Shown: piece by piece, positions 7,714-16,895 of the stretch
How the letters are laid out: each line of letters begins with the position of its first letter
Position numbering within the stretch: the first letter of the stretch is position 1
Assembly (NCBI RefSeq): GCF_003865135.1
Contig: NZ_BHZC01000001.1
Span: 2,480,001-2,544,000, forward strand
Direction: 5' to 3'
Source: Streptomyces chrestomyceticus JCM 4735
GTDB taxonomy: Bacteria > Actinomycetota > Actinomycetes > Streptomycetales > Streptomycetaceae
DNA: 64,000 bases
Program-made: the position numbers and the translations under genes
The notes under the pieces: model-generated
Seen by the model: only the letters and a program-made list of their open reading frames with translations
What the model was told of the DNA's origin: nothing
The model's database searches: none

Positions 7714-8514
7714 TCAGTCGTGCCAGGCCCCCAGCTCCTCCAGCAGGGGCTGGAGGGTCGCGAACACGTCCGGCGAGGCGGCCACGACCAGGTCGTTCGA
7801 GGCGGGCTCGCCGGGGCGGCCGCCGGTGAGCGCGCCGGCCTCGCGGGCGATCAGGGCGCCGGCCGCCATGTCCCACGGGTTCAGCCCGCGCTCGTAGTAA
7901 CCGTCGAGCCGGCCGCAGGCCACGTCGCACAGGTCGATCGCGGCCGAACCACCGCGCCGGATGTCGCGGACCTGCGGCAGCAGGGTGCGCAGCACCTCGG
8001 CCTGGGCGGCGCGGCGCTCGCTCAGGTAGGCGAAGCCCGTACCGATCAGGGCCTGGGACAGCGGCGGCGCGGGACGGCAGCGCACCGGCTCCCCGTTGCG
8101 GAACGCGCCGCCGCCCAGGACGGCGTGGTAGGTCTCGCCGCGCATCGGCGCCGCGACGACGCCGGCGACGGCCTCGCCGTCCTTCTCCGCGGCGATGGAC
8201 ACGGCCCAGGAGGGCAGTCCGTACAGGTAGTTGACCGTGCCGTCGACCGGGTCGATGACCCAGCGCACCCCGCTGCTGCCCGCGACGCTGGCGCCCTCCT
8301 CGCCCAGGAAGCCGTCGTCGGGACGGTGCTCGGCGAGGAAGCCGGTGATCAGCTTCTCGCTGGCGATGTCCATCTCGGTGACGACGTCGATGGGGCTGGT
8401 CTTCGTGGCGGCCACGCCGAGGTCGGCGGGGCGGCCGTCGCGCAGCAGCTCACCGGCGCGGCGGGCGGCCTCCAGGGCGAGGCCGAGAAGTTCGTCCTGC
8501 AGCGGATCGGACAC
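7714..8514 (-). CDS. inositol monophosphatase family phosphatase
   Basis: A 266-residue Mg2+-dependent phosphatase of the IMPase/FBPase/CysQ superfamily. Metal-binding motifs are intact: GEEG at 71-74, WVIDPVDGTVNY at 85-96 and, in the C-terminal half, NPWDMAAGALIAREAGA. Members remove phosphate from myo-inositol-1-phosphate, histidinol phosphate or related small molecules; the substrate is not readable. A sequence such as DGYYERGLNPWD is typical of the broad-specificity actinobacterial group. It is cytoplasmic. Ferrochelatase lies upstream on the same strand with a 138-base gap, so they may be transcribed together. Confidence 0.9.
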   Translation of the reverse strand: MSDPLQDELLGLALEAARRAGELLRDGRPADLGVAATKTSPIDVVTEMDIASEKLITGFLAEHRPDDGFLGEEGASVAGSSGVRWVIDPVDGTVNYLYGLPSWAVSIAAEKDGEAVAGVVAAPMRGETYHAVLGGGAFRNGEPVRCRPAPPLSQALIGTGFAYLSERRAAQAEVLRTLLPQVRDIRRGGSAAIDLCDVACGRLDGYYERGLNPWDMAAGALIAREAGALTGGRPGEPASNDLVVAASPDVFATLQPLLEELGAWHD

Positions 8515-8652
8515 GGTGCTCCTTGCTCGTACGGGCGGCCGCTCGGGACCGTCCTGCGGGGCGGCGCGGCGCCGCCGTCTGTCGTCTCGGTACGGCTCCG
8601 GGGCCTGCCCTCGGGTCCCTCGGGCTCCGGGGGCCGGCCCCCGCTGCGGGGC

Positions 8653-9834
8653 CTACCCCTGGACCTCCGCCACCGGCCCCGTCCAGTCCGCGCCCGCGGC
8701 GGCCGGGCGCGGGGTGCGGGCCGGGCAGCAGCCGACCGGGCACAGGTCGTGGCTCGGCCCCAGCTCACCGAGGGCGCAGCGGGCCGGCGCGCGGCCCTGC
8801 TCGGCGGCGGCGCGCTCCAGGACCAGGTCGCGGACGGCCGCGGCGAAGCGCGGGTCGGCGCCGACGGTGGCGGAGCGAGCGACCGGCAGACCCAGTTCGG
8901 CGGCCTTGGCGGTGGCTTCGGTGTCGAGGTCGTACTTGACCTCCATGTGGTCCGAGACGAAGCCGATGGGCGCCATGACGACCGCGGGGACGCCCGCGCC
9001 GTGCACCTCTTCGAGGTGGTCGCAGATGTCCGGCTCCAGCCAGAGGATGTGCGGGGCGCCGCTGCGGGACTGGTAGACCAGCCGCCACGGGTGGTCCACG
9101 CCGGTCTCCTCGCGTACCGCGTCGGCGATCACCCGGGCCACGTCCAGGTGCTGGGCGACGTACGCGCCGCCCTCGCCGTTGCCGGTGTGGTCCTCCGGGC
9201 GGCCGGAGGTGTCGGCCGCGGCGGTCGGGATGGAGTGGGTGGTGAACGCGATGTGGGCGCCGTCGCGGACGTCCGCGGGCAGTTCGGCGAGGGAGGCGAG
9301 CACCCCGTCGACCATCGGGCGGACGAAGCCGGGGTGGTTGAAGTAGTGGCGGAGCTTGTCGACCCGGGGCACGGGCAGCCCGTCGGCCCGGAGGGTGGTC
9401 AGCGCGTCGGCCAGGTTCTCGCGGTACTGGCGGCAGCCGGAGTACGAGGCGTAGGCGCTGGTGGCCAGGACGGCGATCCGGCGGTGGCCGTCGCGGACCA
9501 TCTCGCGCAGCGTGTCGACCAGGTAGGGCGCCCAGTTGCGATTGCCCCAGTAGACGGGCAGATCCAGGCCGTTTTCGGCGAAGTCCTTGCGCAGTGCGTC
9601 CAGCAGCTCGCGGTTCTGCGCGTTGATCGGGCTGACGCCGCCGAACAGGAAGTAGTGCTGCCCGACCTCCTTCAGGCGCTCGCGGGGGATGCCGCGGCCG
9701 CGGGTGACGTTCTCCAGGAAGGGGACGACGTCGTCCGGGCCTTCGGGGCCGCCGAAGGACAGCAGCAGCAGGGCGTCGTAGGGACCGGGGGTCCCCCCGG
9801 CGGTCGGACGGGACGGATCGCACTGTTCGGGCAT
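8653..9834 (-). CDS. hemH: coproporphyrin III ferrochelatase
   Basis: Inserts Fe2+ into the coproporphyrin ring in the actinobacterial coproporphyrin-dependent haem pathway (also called cpfC). The 393-residue protein begins at ATG 9834 ([10 protein letters not shown]). Family marks are [19 protein letters not shown] near the start, the conserved active-site FTTHSIP and the LVYQSRSG motif. YSGCRQY plus the C-terminal Cys-rich tail (RCALG and [10 protein letters not shown]) match the arrangement that binds a [2Fe-2S] cluster in mycobacterial ferrochelatase. The C-terminus is Pro/Ala-rich. Neighbouring genes are not other haem genes. Confidence 0.95.
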   Translation of the reverse strand: MPEQCDPSRPTAGGTPGPYDALLLLSFGGPEGPDDVVPFLENVTRGRGIPRERLKEVGQHYFLFGGVSPINAQNRELLDALRKDFAENGLDLPVYWGNRNWAPYLVDTLREMVRDGHRRIAVLATSAYASYSGCRQYRENLADALTTLRADGLPVPRVDKLRHYFNHPGFVRPMVDGVLASLAELPADVRDGAHIAFTTHSIPTAAADTSGRPEDHTGNGEGGAYVAQHLDVARVIADAVREETGVDHPWRLVYQSRSGAPHILWLEPDICDHLEEVHGAGVPAVVMAPIGFVSDHMEVKYDLDTEATAKAAELGLPVARSATVGADPRFAAAVRDLVLERAAAEQGRAPARCALGELGPSHDLCPVGCCPARTPRPAAAGADWTGPVAEVQG

Positions 9835-9979
9835 GTCTTCGATCCTGCCACCAGCCACTGACAGGCGGAAAACCGGAGGCGGCCACCAGCGCGGCGCGCG
9901 TAAGCTGTGTCGGCCTCAGACATGCCTTACCGACTCCCGGACCTTCCGGGCATCGGCTCTTCACCGGCGGAGCTCCCCC

Positions 9980-11293
9980 ATGCCTAGCCCGTACCGCGCG
10001 CTCTTCGACACGCCCGGCACCAAGTCGTTCACGGCCGCCGGTTTCCTGGGCCGGATGACGCTGTCGATGACCAGCATCGGCATCGTCACCATGGTCTCCC
10101 TGCTGACCGGCAGGTACGGCCTCGCGGGCGCCCTGGCGGCGACCGTCGCGCTGGCCTCGGCGGTGCTCAGCCCGCAGGTGTCCCGGCTGGTGGACCGGCA
10201 CGGCCAGCGCCGGGTGCTGCGCCCGGTGACCCTGATCTCGGCGGCGGCGATCGCGGGCCTGCTGGTGAGCGCGCAGCAGGGCTGGCCGGACTGGACGCTG
10301 TTCGTCTTCACGGCCTGCGCGGGCTGTGTGCCGAGCGTCGGCTCGATGGTCCGGGCCCGCTGGGCGGCCGTCCACCACAGCTCGCCGCGCCTGCTGCACG
10401 CCGCCTACTCCTGGGAGTCGATCGTCGACGAGGCGTGCTTCATCGTCGGGCCCATCCTCTCCATCGGCCTGTGCACCTCCTGGTTCCCCGAGGCGGGCCC
10501 GCTGCTGGCCACGGTCTTCCTGGTGGCGGGGGTCTTCTGGCTGACGGCGCAGCGGGCGACCGAGCCGCCGCCGCATCCGCGCGAACACCAGGCCAAGGGC
10601 TCGGCGTTGCGCTCCCGCGGCCTCCAGGTGCTGGTGGTGACGTTCGTGGCGACCGGCGCGATCTTCGGTGCGACCGACGTGGTGACGCTGGCGTTCGCCG
10701 AGGAGCAGGGCCACCAGGGCGCCGCCAGCCTGGTGCTGGCGTCCTACGCGCTCGGGTCGTGCGCCGCCGGCGTGGTCTTCGGGATGATCCATTTCAAGGG
10801 CCCGGCCGCCCGCCGGTGGCTGGTGGGTGTCTGTGCGATGGCCGTGAGTATGATCCCGCTCCAACTGGTCGGGAACCTGCCGTTGCTGGCCGTGGCGCTC
10901 TTCTTCGCGGGCCTGTCCATCGCGCCGACGATGGTGACCACCATGGCCCTCGTCGAGCAGCACGTACCGCGCGCGAATCTGACCGAGGGCATGACCTGGA
11001 CCAGCACCGGGCTCGCGGTCGGAGTGGCGTTCGGCTCGTCCGCCGCCGGGTGGGTGGTGGACGCGGCCGGAGCCGGGCGCGGCTACCTGGTGCCGGCCGT
11101 GGCGGGGGCGCTCGCGGCGGCGGTGGCGTTCCTCGGATACCGCCGGCTGCGGCCGGCGCCGCATCGGGAGGGGACGGGCGCAGATGACCGAGGCACAGCG
11201 GACGACCGGCAGGAACAGGACAGCGGTACGGGCGGGAGCGGCCCGCACGGTCCGGGCGATACGGGGGACCAGGCCCCGGCCCGCCTGGCGTAA
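9980..11293 (+). CDS. MFS transporter
   Basis: A 437-residue membrane protein with about twelve hydrophobic segments, the major facilitator pattern. The loop SRLVDRHGQRRVLRP between segments two and three is the basic MFS signature loop. The hydrophilic C-terminal tail (about residues 395-437) is Gly/Asp-rich. It probably exports a small molecule; the substrate is unknown. The ATG at 9980 follows GGCGGAG. The last 110 bases overlap the start of the oxidase gene in another frame, which is long for a genuine overlap. Either the oxidase starts later or the tail of this transporter is a recent extension. Confidence 0.88.
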   Translation: MPSPYRALFDTPGTKSFTAAGFLGRMTLSMTSIGIVTMVSLLTGRYGLAGALAATVALASAVLSPQVSRLVDRHGQRRVLRPVTLISAAAIAGLLVSAQQGWPDWTLFVFTACAGCVPSVGSMVRARWAAVHHSSPRLLHAAYSWESIVDEACFIVGPILSIGLCTSWFPEAGPLLATVFLVAGVFWLTAQRATEPPPHPREHQAKGSALRSRGLQVLVVTFVATGAIFGATDVVTLAFAEEQGHQGAASLVLASYALGSCAAGVVFGMIHFKGPAARRWLVGVCAMAVSMIPLQLVGNLPLLAVALFFAGLSIAPTMVTTMALVEQHVPRANLTEGMTWTSTGLAVGVAFGSSAAGWVVDAAGAGRGYLVPAVAGALAAAVAFLGYRRLRPAPHREGTGADDRGTADDRQEQDSGTGGSGPHGPGDTGDQAPARLA

Positions 11294-12572
11294 CTGGGCG
11301 GGCACCGTCGCCGTGGAGCCGGCCCGCAGCGTCTCGCCCGCCTCCACCGGCGAACTGGCCGCGGCGGTCCGCGCGGCGGCCGCCGACGGGCTCACGGTCA
11401 AGGCGGCCGGCACCGGCCACTCCTTCACCGCGGTCGCCGCCACCGACGGGCTGCTCATCCGTCCCGAGCGCCTGACCGGCATACGGGAGGTGGACCGCGC
11501 CGCCGGCACCGTGACCGTGGCGGCCGGCACCACGCTCCAGCAGCTCAACCGCGCCCTCGCCGCGCACGGCCTGTCGCTGGCCAACATGGGCGACATCATG
11601 GAGCAGACCGTCTCCGGCGCGGCGAGCACCGGCACCCACGGCACCGGCCGCGACTCGGCGTCCATAGCCGCCCAGATCACCGCGCTCGAACTGGTCACCG
11701 CCGACGGCTCGGTGCTCACCTGCTCCGCCACCGAGAACCCCGAGGTCTTCGCGGCGGCCCGGGTGGGCCTGGGGGCGCTGGGCGTGATCAGTTCCGTCAC
11801 CTTCGCCGTGGAGCCGCAGTTCTGGCTGTCGGCCCGCGAGGAGCCCATGGCGTTCGACCGGGTGACGGCCGAGTTCGACCAGCTCGTGGCGGAGAACGAG
11901 CACTTCGAGTTCTACTGGTTCCCGCACACCGGCAACTGCAGCACCAAGCGCAACAACCGCAGCCAGGGCCCCGCCGCCCCGCTCGGCCGGGTCAGCGGCT
12001 GGATAGACGACGAGCTGCTCTCCAACGGGGTCTTCCGCGCCGCGTGCGCCGTCGGCCGGGCGGTGCCCGCCACCGTCCCGGGGATCGCCCGGCTCTCCAG
12101 CCGCGCGCTGTCGGCCCGTACGTACACCGACATCCCGTACAAGGTCTTCACCAGCCCGCGCCGGGTGCGCTTCGTGGAGATGGAGTACGCGCTGCCGCGG
12201 GCGGCCGCCGTCGAGGCGCTGCGCGAGCTGCGGGCGCTGGTGGAACGCTCGGACTTCCGGGTGAGCTTCCCGGTGGAGGTGCGGACCGCGCCCGCCGACG
12301 ACATCCCGCTGTCCACCGCCTCCGGGCGGGACACCGCCTACCTGGCCGTACACATGTACCGGGGGACGCCGTACCGGGCGTACTTCACCGCGGCCGAACG
12401 GATCATGACGGCGCACGGCGGCCGGCCGCACTGGGGGAAGCTGCACAGCCGGGACGCCGCGTACCTCTCCGGCGTCTACCCGCAATTCGGCGAGTTCACC
12501 GCGCTGCGCGACCGGCTGGACCCGCAACGCCTGTTCACCAACGCCTACCTGCGGCGCGTGCTGGGCGAGTGA
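11184..12572 (+). CDS. FAD-linked D-arabinono-1,4-lactone oxidase family protein
   Basis: A 462-residue flavoprotein of the vanillyl-alcohol-oxidase fold. The N-terminal FAD-binding half has KAAGTGHSFTAVAATDGLLI and STGTHGTGRDSASIAAQI. The C-terminal ALO domain ends with HWGKLHSRD and LDPQRLFTNAYL, the family's closing motif. Family members oxidise aldonolactones or alditols with oxygen; which one is not clear. The start at 11184 (MTEAQRTTGRNR) lies inside the MFS gene; the conserved domain begins only around residue 35, so a later start is possible. Co-transcription with the transporter is very likely, suggesting a shared carbohydrate-derived substrate. Confidence 0.88.
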   Translation: MTEAQRTTGRNRTAVRAGAARTVRAIRGTRPRPAWRNWAGTVAVEPARSVSPASTGELAAAVRAAAADGLTVKAAGTGHSFTAVAATDGLLIRPERLTGIREVDRAAGTVTVAAGTTLQQLNRALAAHGLSLANMGDIMEQTVSGAASTGTHGTGRDSASIAAQITALELVTADGSVLTCSATENPEVFAAARVGLGALGVISSVTFAVEPQFWLSAREEPMAFDRVTAEFDQLVAENEHFEFYWFPHTGNCSTKRNNRSQGPAAPLGRVSGWIDDELLSNGVFRAACAVGRAVPATVPGIARLSSRALSARTYTDIPYKVFTSPRRVRFVEMEYALPRAAAVEALRELRALVERSDFRVSFPVEVRTAPADDIPLSTASGRDTAYLAVHMYRGTPYRAYFTAAERIMTAHGGRPHWGKLHSRDAAYLSGVYPQFGEFTALRDRLDPQRLFTNAYLRRVLGE

Positions 12573-12675
12573 GGCAGGGCCGGGCCGGCCGGACCGCCCG
12601 GACGGCTGAAACGCTCATTCGGCCCAACGTCCCGCAGGGATGAACGGCCCGGAGGGCCCGCGGGCCCGGCAGCGG

Positions 12676-12714
12676 AACGGCCCGGACCCGGCGCAGTGCC
12701 GGGTCCGGGCCGTT
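12676..12714. terminator. strong bidirectional terminator
   Basis: Perfect 17-bp stem (12676-12692 with 12698-12714) and a five-base loop, about 100 bases after the oxidase stop and 150 beyond the convergent membrane-protein gene. The rest of the 295-base gap shows no gene. Confidence 0.85.
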
Positions 12715-12867
12715 CGGTCACCGCCCGCGCGGGGCGGCCCCGTCCGTTCTCCCGCCGAAAGGCATTCGGTCCGCGCGGAGGACGGAAATTCCGCTCCGGT
12801 TAAGGGGATTCGGTCCCCGGACGGGGCGGCATTACGTCCCGCCCGGGCACGGATTTCCGTCCCGTGT

Positions 12868-14013
12868 TCACGAGGATTTCGGGTCGGGAGCCTGCTGTCC
12901 GCCGGGCTCCTGCTTGTTCCGGTCGCCGGAATCGCCCCCGGAGTCGTCACCGCCCTTGCCGGTGTCGCCCCCGGTGCCGCCGCCGGACTTCGACGGCTGC
13001 GGGCTCGGCGGCGGCGTCGGCTTGCCGCTCCGGCTCGCGTCCGGGCTCGGCGTCGGCGTGGACGGCTTGCCCGTACTGCCGGTGCCGCCGTCGCCGGTGC
13101 CGGTGCCGGTGCCGGTGGAGCTGCTGACGCCGGGCGACGGCGTGCTGCCCGTCGAGCCGTCACCGTGGGAGGTGCCGGGCGACGGCTGGTCCGTGGCGGG
13201 CGGAGTCTTCGGCTCGGACTTGTGCCCGCTGCTCCCGAAGAAGTTGCCCACCGAGGTACCCGGGCTGCCCGACGCGTCCTTCCCGGTGACCATCTCGACG
13301 CAGGTGACGGCCCCCATCGACAGCACGAAGATCGCCAACGCGGCCAGCGCCGGCCGCTTCCAGCCGCGCAGCCGGGTGCCGTACGTGGCGGTGCTGACCT
13401 CGTCGGCCCGCTGCGGCACCGCGGTGGCGCCGGCCGGCGGGTGGCCGGGCCGGGCCTGCCCCAGCGCCATGGTCCGGTCGTCGAGACGCGGCACCATCTG
13501 CGTCTTGTCGGTGGCTCCGGCGTCCGCTCCGGAGGCCCGCGCCGGATCGGCCTGCGGGAGCAGCCGCGTACGGTCGCCGTCCGGGTCCCCGGCCTGCGGC
13601 AGCAACTGCGTACGGTCGGCGTCGCCGGCCCGGCCCTCGTCCTTGGCCGCGACGGACGTGATCTCGTCCTCCGCGCCCTGCCGGTCGAAGGTGGGCAGCA
13701 CCATGCCGGTGCCGGACCCGGCGCCCGGCGTTCTGCGGGAGCCCGAGGACCGGCGCGGCTTCGGCCGGGTGCCGACGGTGGCGGCCTCCTTGAGCTGCTC
13801 GCCGGTCCGCCGGAAGAGGTGCTGGAAGATCGAGCCACCGGTCGTGGCCACGACACTCACCACACCCGCGCCGATGATGGTCCCGTACACGCCGAGCTGC
13901 CCGGCGAGAAAGGCGGCGACGGCGGCCGCCAGGGCACTGCCCGCGACCTGAGGAACGCTCAGGTCGAGCCGTTTCTCCTTGTTTTTCGTGTCGGTATCGC
14001 TTTTGTTGTCCAT
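12868..14013 (-). CDS. membrane-anchored protein with Pro/Ser/Thr/Gly-rich tail
   Basis: A 381-residue protein I do not recognise by function. The N-terminal part has a Gly/Ala-rich membrane hairpin (VPQVAGSALAAAVAAFLAGQLGVYG and GTIIGAGVVSVVATTGG), then about 150 polar residues with three TQLLPQ/TRLLPQ/TQMVP repeats, a second membrane segment (PALAALAIFVLSMGAVTCVEMVTG) and a disordered Thr/Ser/Pro/Gly tail of about 130 residues. This resembles Streptomyces cell-surface proteins with a long spacer. I start at ATG 14013; 14043 would add ten residues. It is divergent from sepH with a long gap. Confidence 0.8.
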   Translation of the reverse strand: MDNKSDTDTKNKEKRLDLSVPQVAGSALAAAVAAFLAGQLGVYGTIIGAGVVSVVATTGGSIFQHLFRRTGEQLKEAATVGTRPKPRRSSGSRRTPGAGSGTGMVLPTFDRQGAEDEITSVAAKDEGRAGDADRTQLLPQAGDPDGDRTRLLPQADPARASGADAGATDKTQMVPRLDDRTMALGQARPGHPPAGATAVPQRADEVSTATYGTRLRGWKRPALAALAIFVLSMGAVTCVEMVTGKDASGSPGTSVGNFFGSSGHKSEPKTPPATDQPSPGTSHGDGSTGSTPSPGVSSSTGTGTGTGDGGTGSTGKPSTPTPSPDASRSGKPTPPPSPQPSKSGGGTGGDTGKGGDDSGGDSGDRNKQEPGGQQAPDPKSS

Positions 14014-14043
14014 CTCCAGCCTTTGATCGCCCCTTCGATCCAT

Positions 14044-14509
14044 CTTGCACGGACAAGTGACCTATGGGCGAAGCCGGTAGTTCCGATTCTGCGGATTCTG
14101 TGAACCTCGCCACCCGTCACACCGTGTAGAGAGATCGACAAGGCGACCAACTCCCTTGGCGCGGGAGAACTTGGGCGGCGCGGCGGTCCACCTCCGTGGC
14201 CCGAATGGAGTACTGTGGCGAGCCCTGGCCCCGGAATCCCGTCCGGCTGCCCGGATACACGGGAGGGGGCCGGAAGGTGGCACTCACCCCCGGGTGCCGC
14301 CACCGGGCACGGGTGACTGGGAGCAGGAACAGGACATGGTCACTGAGCGTTGCGAACAGGTAACCGTGTCATAACGGCGTTTCTGGGCCAAGCCTCGACA
14401 CGCCGGGTAACTCGGCAATGTTGTGGCAGGCTGCACCCGGGCAGGCCACACTCGACTAGCGGAAGCAGCGACGCACGTGACGTCGGCAGGCACCACCCGG
14501 GAGGTCCCC
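14044..14509. other. sepH / membrane-protein intergenic region
   Basis: 466 bases containing both divergent promoters. A hairpin with GGTGGCAC and GTGCCGCCACC arms lies around 14275-14312. A short open frame (TTG start, 14156-14374) ending DWEQEQDMVTERCEQVTVS could encode a small protein, but it lacks a good ribosome site and I do not call it. Confidence 0.5.
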
Positions 14510-15565
14510 ATGCCCGAACTGCGTGTCGTGGCCGTCTCCAACGACGGCACACGGCTGGTGCTCAAAGCTGCGGACAGCACCGAGTACACGCTTCCGATCG
14601 ACGAGCGGCTGCGCGCCGCCGTCCGCAACGACCGCGCGCGGCTCGGCCAGATCGAGATCGAGGTGGAGAGCCACCTGCGCCCGCGGGACATCCAGGCGCG
14701 TATAAGAGCAGGTGCCTCCGCCGAAGAGGTCGCCCAGCTCGCCGGCATCCCGGTCGACCGGGTGCGCCGCTTCGAGGGCCCGGTGCTCGCCGAGCGCGCC
14801 TTCATGGCCGAGCGGGCCCGCAAGACGCCCGTACGCCGCCCCGGGGAGAACACCGGCCCGCAGCTCGGCGAGGCCGTCGCGGAGCGGCTGCTGCTGCGCG
14901 GCGCCGACAAGGACTCCGTGCAGTGGGACTCCTGGCGGCGCGACGACGGCACCTGGGAAGTCCTGCTGGTCTACCGCGTCGCCGCCGAGCCGCACTCGGC
15001 GAGCTGGACCTACGACCCGCCGCGGCGGCTGGTCCAGGCCGTCGACGACGAGGCGCGGGCGCTGATCGGCGAGACCGACGACACCCCGGAGCCCAGCTTC
15101 CCGTTCGTGCCGCGGATCGCGCGGCTGCCGCGCGACCGGCCGCTGGACCGCGCCCTGGACCGCCAGTCGCAGGACCGCGACCGGGACCGTGCGGGTGCCG
15201 AGGACGACGAGCCGGCGCGGGCCGAGGACGGCTCCGGCGAGCGCGACTCCCTGACCAGCCTCCTGGAGGCGGTGCCGAGCTTCCGTGGCGACATGGTCGT
15301 CCCCGAGCCGGTGAAGGCACCGGCGCAGGAGGAGTCCGTCGAGGACGAGGAGCTGGAGGAGCCGGCCGCTCCGGCGGCGAGCGCGGGCGCGGGCTCGGCC
15401 TACGCCGACGTGCTCATGCCACGGGCGGTGGCCGGTCACCGGGACCGCCTCACGGGCACCACCGACCGCCAGGCCGAGGCCGACGGCGTACGGCCCGGGC
15501 GGCGCGCCGCCGTACCGAGCTGGGACGAGATCGTCTTCGGGACGCGGCGCAAGAAACCGGAGTAG
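14510..15565 (+). CDS. sepH: cell division protein SepH
   Basis: A 351-residue protein. SepH binds FtsZ and stimulates assembly of its filaments, supporting sporulation septation. The N-terminal DUF3071 domain (about 1-165) begins MPELRVVAVSNDGTRLVL and includes a helix-turn-helix-like stretch, ASAEEVAQLAGIPVDRVRRFEG, shown in SepH to contact FtsZ rather than DNA. A long acidic, disordered middle region follows, and the conserved C-terminal peptide PSWDEIVFGTRRKKPE closes the protein. ATG 14510 lies behind GGGAGG. It is monocistronic here, with a terminator candidate downstream. Confidence 0.95.
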   Translation: MPELRVVAVSNDGTRLVLKAADSTEYTLPIDERLRAAVRNDRARLGQIEIEVESHLRPRDIQARIRAGASAEEVAQLAGIPVDRVRRFEGPVLAERAFMAERARKTPVRRPGENTGPQLGEAVAERLLLRGADKDSVQWDSWRRDDGTWEVLLVYRVAAEPHSASWTYDPPRRLVQAVDDEARALIGETDDTPEPSFPFVPRIARLPRDRPLDRALDRQSQDRDRDRAGAEDDEPARAEDGSGERDSLTSLLEAVPSFRGDMVVPEPVKAPAQEESVEDEELEEPAAPAASAGAGSAYADVLMPRAVAGHRDRLTGTTDRQAEADGVRPGRRAAVPSWDEIVFGTRRKKPE

Positions 15566-15678
15566 CGGGGACGGTACGGCCGGCGGCCCGGCGACGAGGA
15601 CGCCGTCCTCCGCCGCCCCGTGCCCCCGTCCGCCATCCCGTACGGTCGGCCGCGCCCGTCACCCATTCGGCCGCCGTC

Positions 15679-15713
15679 CGTACACCCGCCCGTCATCGCG
15701 AACGGGCGTACGG
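15679..15713 (+). terminator. candidate terminator of sepH
   Basis: CGTAC plus CGCCCGT (15679-15693) pair with ACGGGCG plus TACGG (15702-15713), leaving a small bulge, and a short T-run follows at 15718. It sits about 115 bases after the sepH stop. Confidence 0.45.
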
Positions 15714-15767
15714 GACGTTTTCGGCCAGGTGCCAGGCGCCGCTGCCGGCGTCAGCCCGCCTCGGGTG

Positions 15768-16604
15768 TCAGCCCGCCTCCGCTCCGGTGGCCACCGGCCG
15801 TGCCGGGTCGCCCGACCACTCGCTCCAGGAACCCACGTACAGCGCCGCCGGCACCCCCGCGACCGCCAGCGCCAGCACCTCCTGGGCGGCGGAGACCCCC
15901 GAACCGCAGTACACGCCGACCTCGGCGTCCGCGGTGGCCCCGAGGGCCGTGAAGCGTGCGGCCAGCTCGGCGGGTGGCAGGAACGTGCCATCGGCGGCGA
16001 GGTTCTCCGTCGTCGGCGCGGACAGCGCGCCCGGGATGTGCCCGGCGACGCGGTCGATGGGCTCCACCTCGCCGCGGTAGCGCTCCCCGGCCCGCGCGTC
16101 CAGCAGGACGCCCCGCCGGGCCAGGGCCGCCGCCTCGTCCGCCGTCAGCAGCGGCAGCGCGCCGGGCGCCGCGGTGAAGTCGCCGGGCGCCGGGGCCGGC
16201 TCCTCGGTGCTCAGCGCTCCCCCGGACGCGGTCCAGGCGGCCAGGCCGCCGTCCAGGACCCGCACCGAGGGGTGGCCGGTGTAGCGCAGCAGCCACCACG
16301 TACGGGCCGCCGACCAGCCCTGCGCGCCGTCGTACACCACGACCGGGCGGTCCGCCGAGACCCCGGCCCGGCGCATCGTCCCGGCGAAGGCGTCGAGGTC
16401 CGGGAGGGGGTGTCGGCCGGCCGGCCCCGGGGGGCCCGCGAGCTCGTCGTCCAGGTCCACGTAGACGGCGCCGGGCAGGTGCCCCGCCTCGTACTCGGGG
16501 CGGCCGGGCGGGCCGCCGAGCCGGTAGCGGACGTCGAGGAGGACCGGTGGGGTCCCGGAGGCCAGTGCGTCCGCCAGTCCGGCGGCGGTGATGAGGGGAT
16601 TCAT
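15768..16604 (-). CDS. two-domain rhodanese-type sulfurtransferase
   Basis: A 278-residue protein with tandem rhodanese domains. The N-terminal domain (5-130) has LLDVRYRLGGPPGRPEYEAGHLPGAVYVDLD but no active-site Cys. The C-terminal domain carries the catalytic loop CGSGVSA at Cys233 and the conserved LYVGSWSEWSGDPARPV end. The loop favours thiosulfate or 3-mercaptopyruvate as sulfur donor, as in SseA-type enzymes. It is cytoplasmic. It is transcribed alone, convergent with sepH and divergent from the VOC gene. Confidence 0.9.
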   Translation of the reverse strand: MNPLITAAGLADALASGTPPVLLDVRYRLGGPPGRPEYEAGHLPGAVYVDLDDELAGPPGPAGRHPLPDLDAFAGTMRRAGVSADRPVVVYDGAQGWSAARTWWLLRYTGHPSVRVLDGGLAAWTASGGALSTEEPAPAPGDFTAAPGALPLLTADEAAALARRGVLLDARAGERYRGEVEPIDRVAGHIPGALSAPTTENLAADGTFLPPAELAARFTALGATADAEVGVYCGSGVSAAQEVLALAVAGVPAALYVGSWSEWSGDPARPVATGAEAG

Positions 16605-16895
16605 GGGGTCATCCTCGCGCAGGGAGGGCGGAGTACTGAAGGTGCCCGCACCCCTGCGGATCTTCGCCGGGTCCTACGGGGCTCCTCCGGGCGGCGCACG
16701 TCGTACGTCCCCGAACGGCAACGTCGCCGAAACGGGTGCGAAACATCAAATCGGGCATTCTCCCATGGGAACGCGCCGAAGACGGCGCGGCCGGGACGCG
16801 CAGCGGATGAGGGGTGCGAGCATCTGCACGGGACGGCGCACTCGCGCCCGGTCCCCGCACGGCCACCACCCCGATGGTCCGAGGAGAGAGTGACG

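Noticed and set aside
8765..11848. A 1,027-codon open frame on the minus strand across ferrochelatase, MFS and oxidase genes
   Set aside because: It is antisense or out of frame to well-supported genes, with Arg/Pro-rich composition typical of high-GC shadow frames. No family motif.
14156..14374. A possible 72-residue small protein upstream of sepH
   Set aside because: TTG start without a ribosome site and no conserved sequence known to me; left as intergenic.
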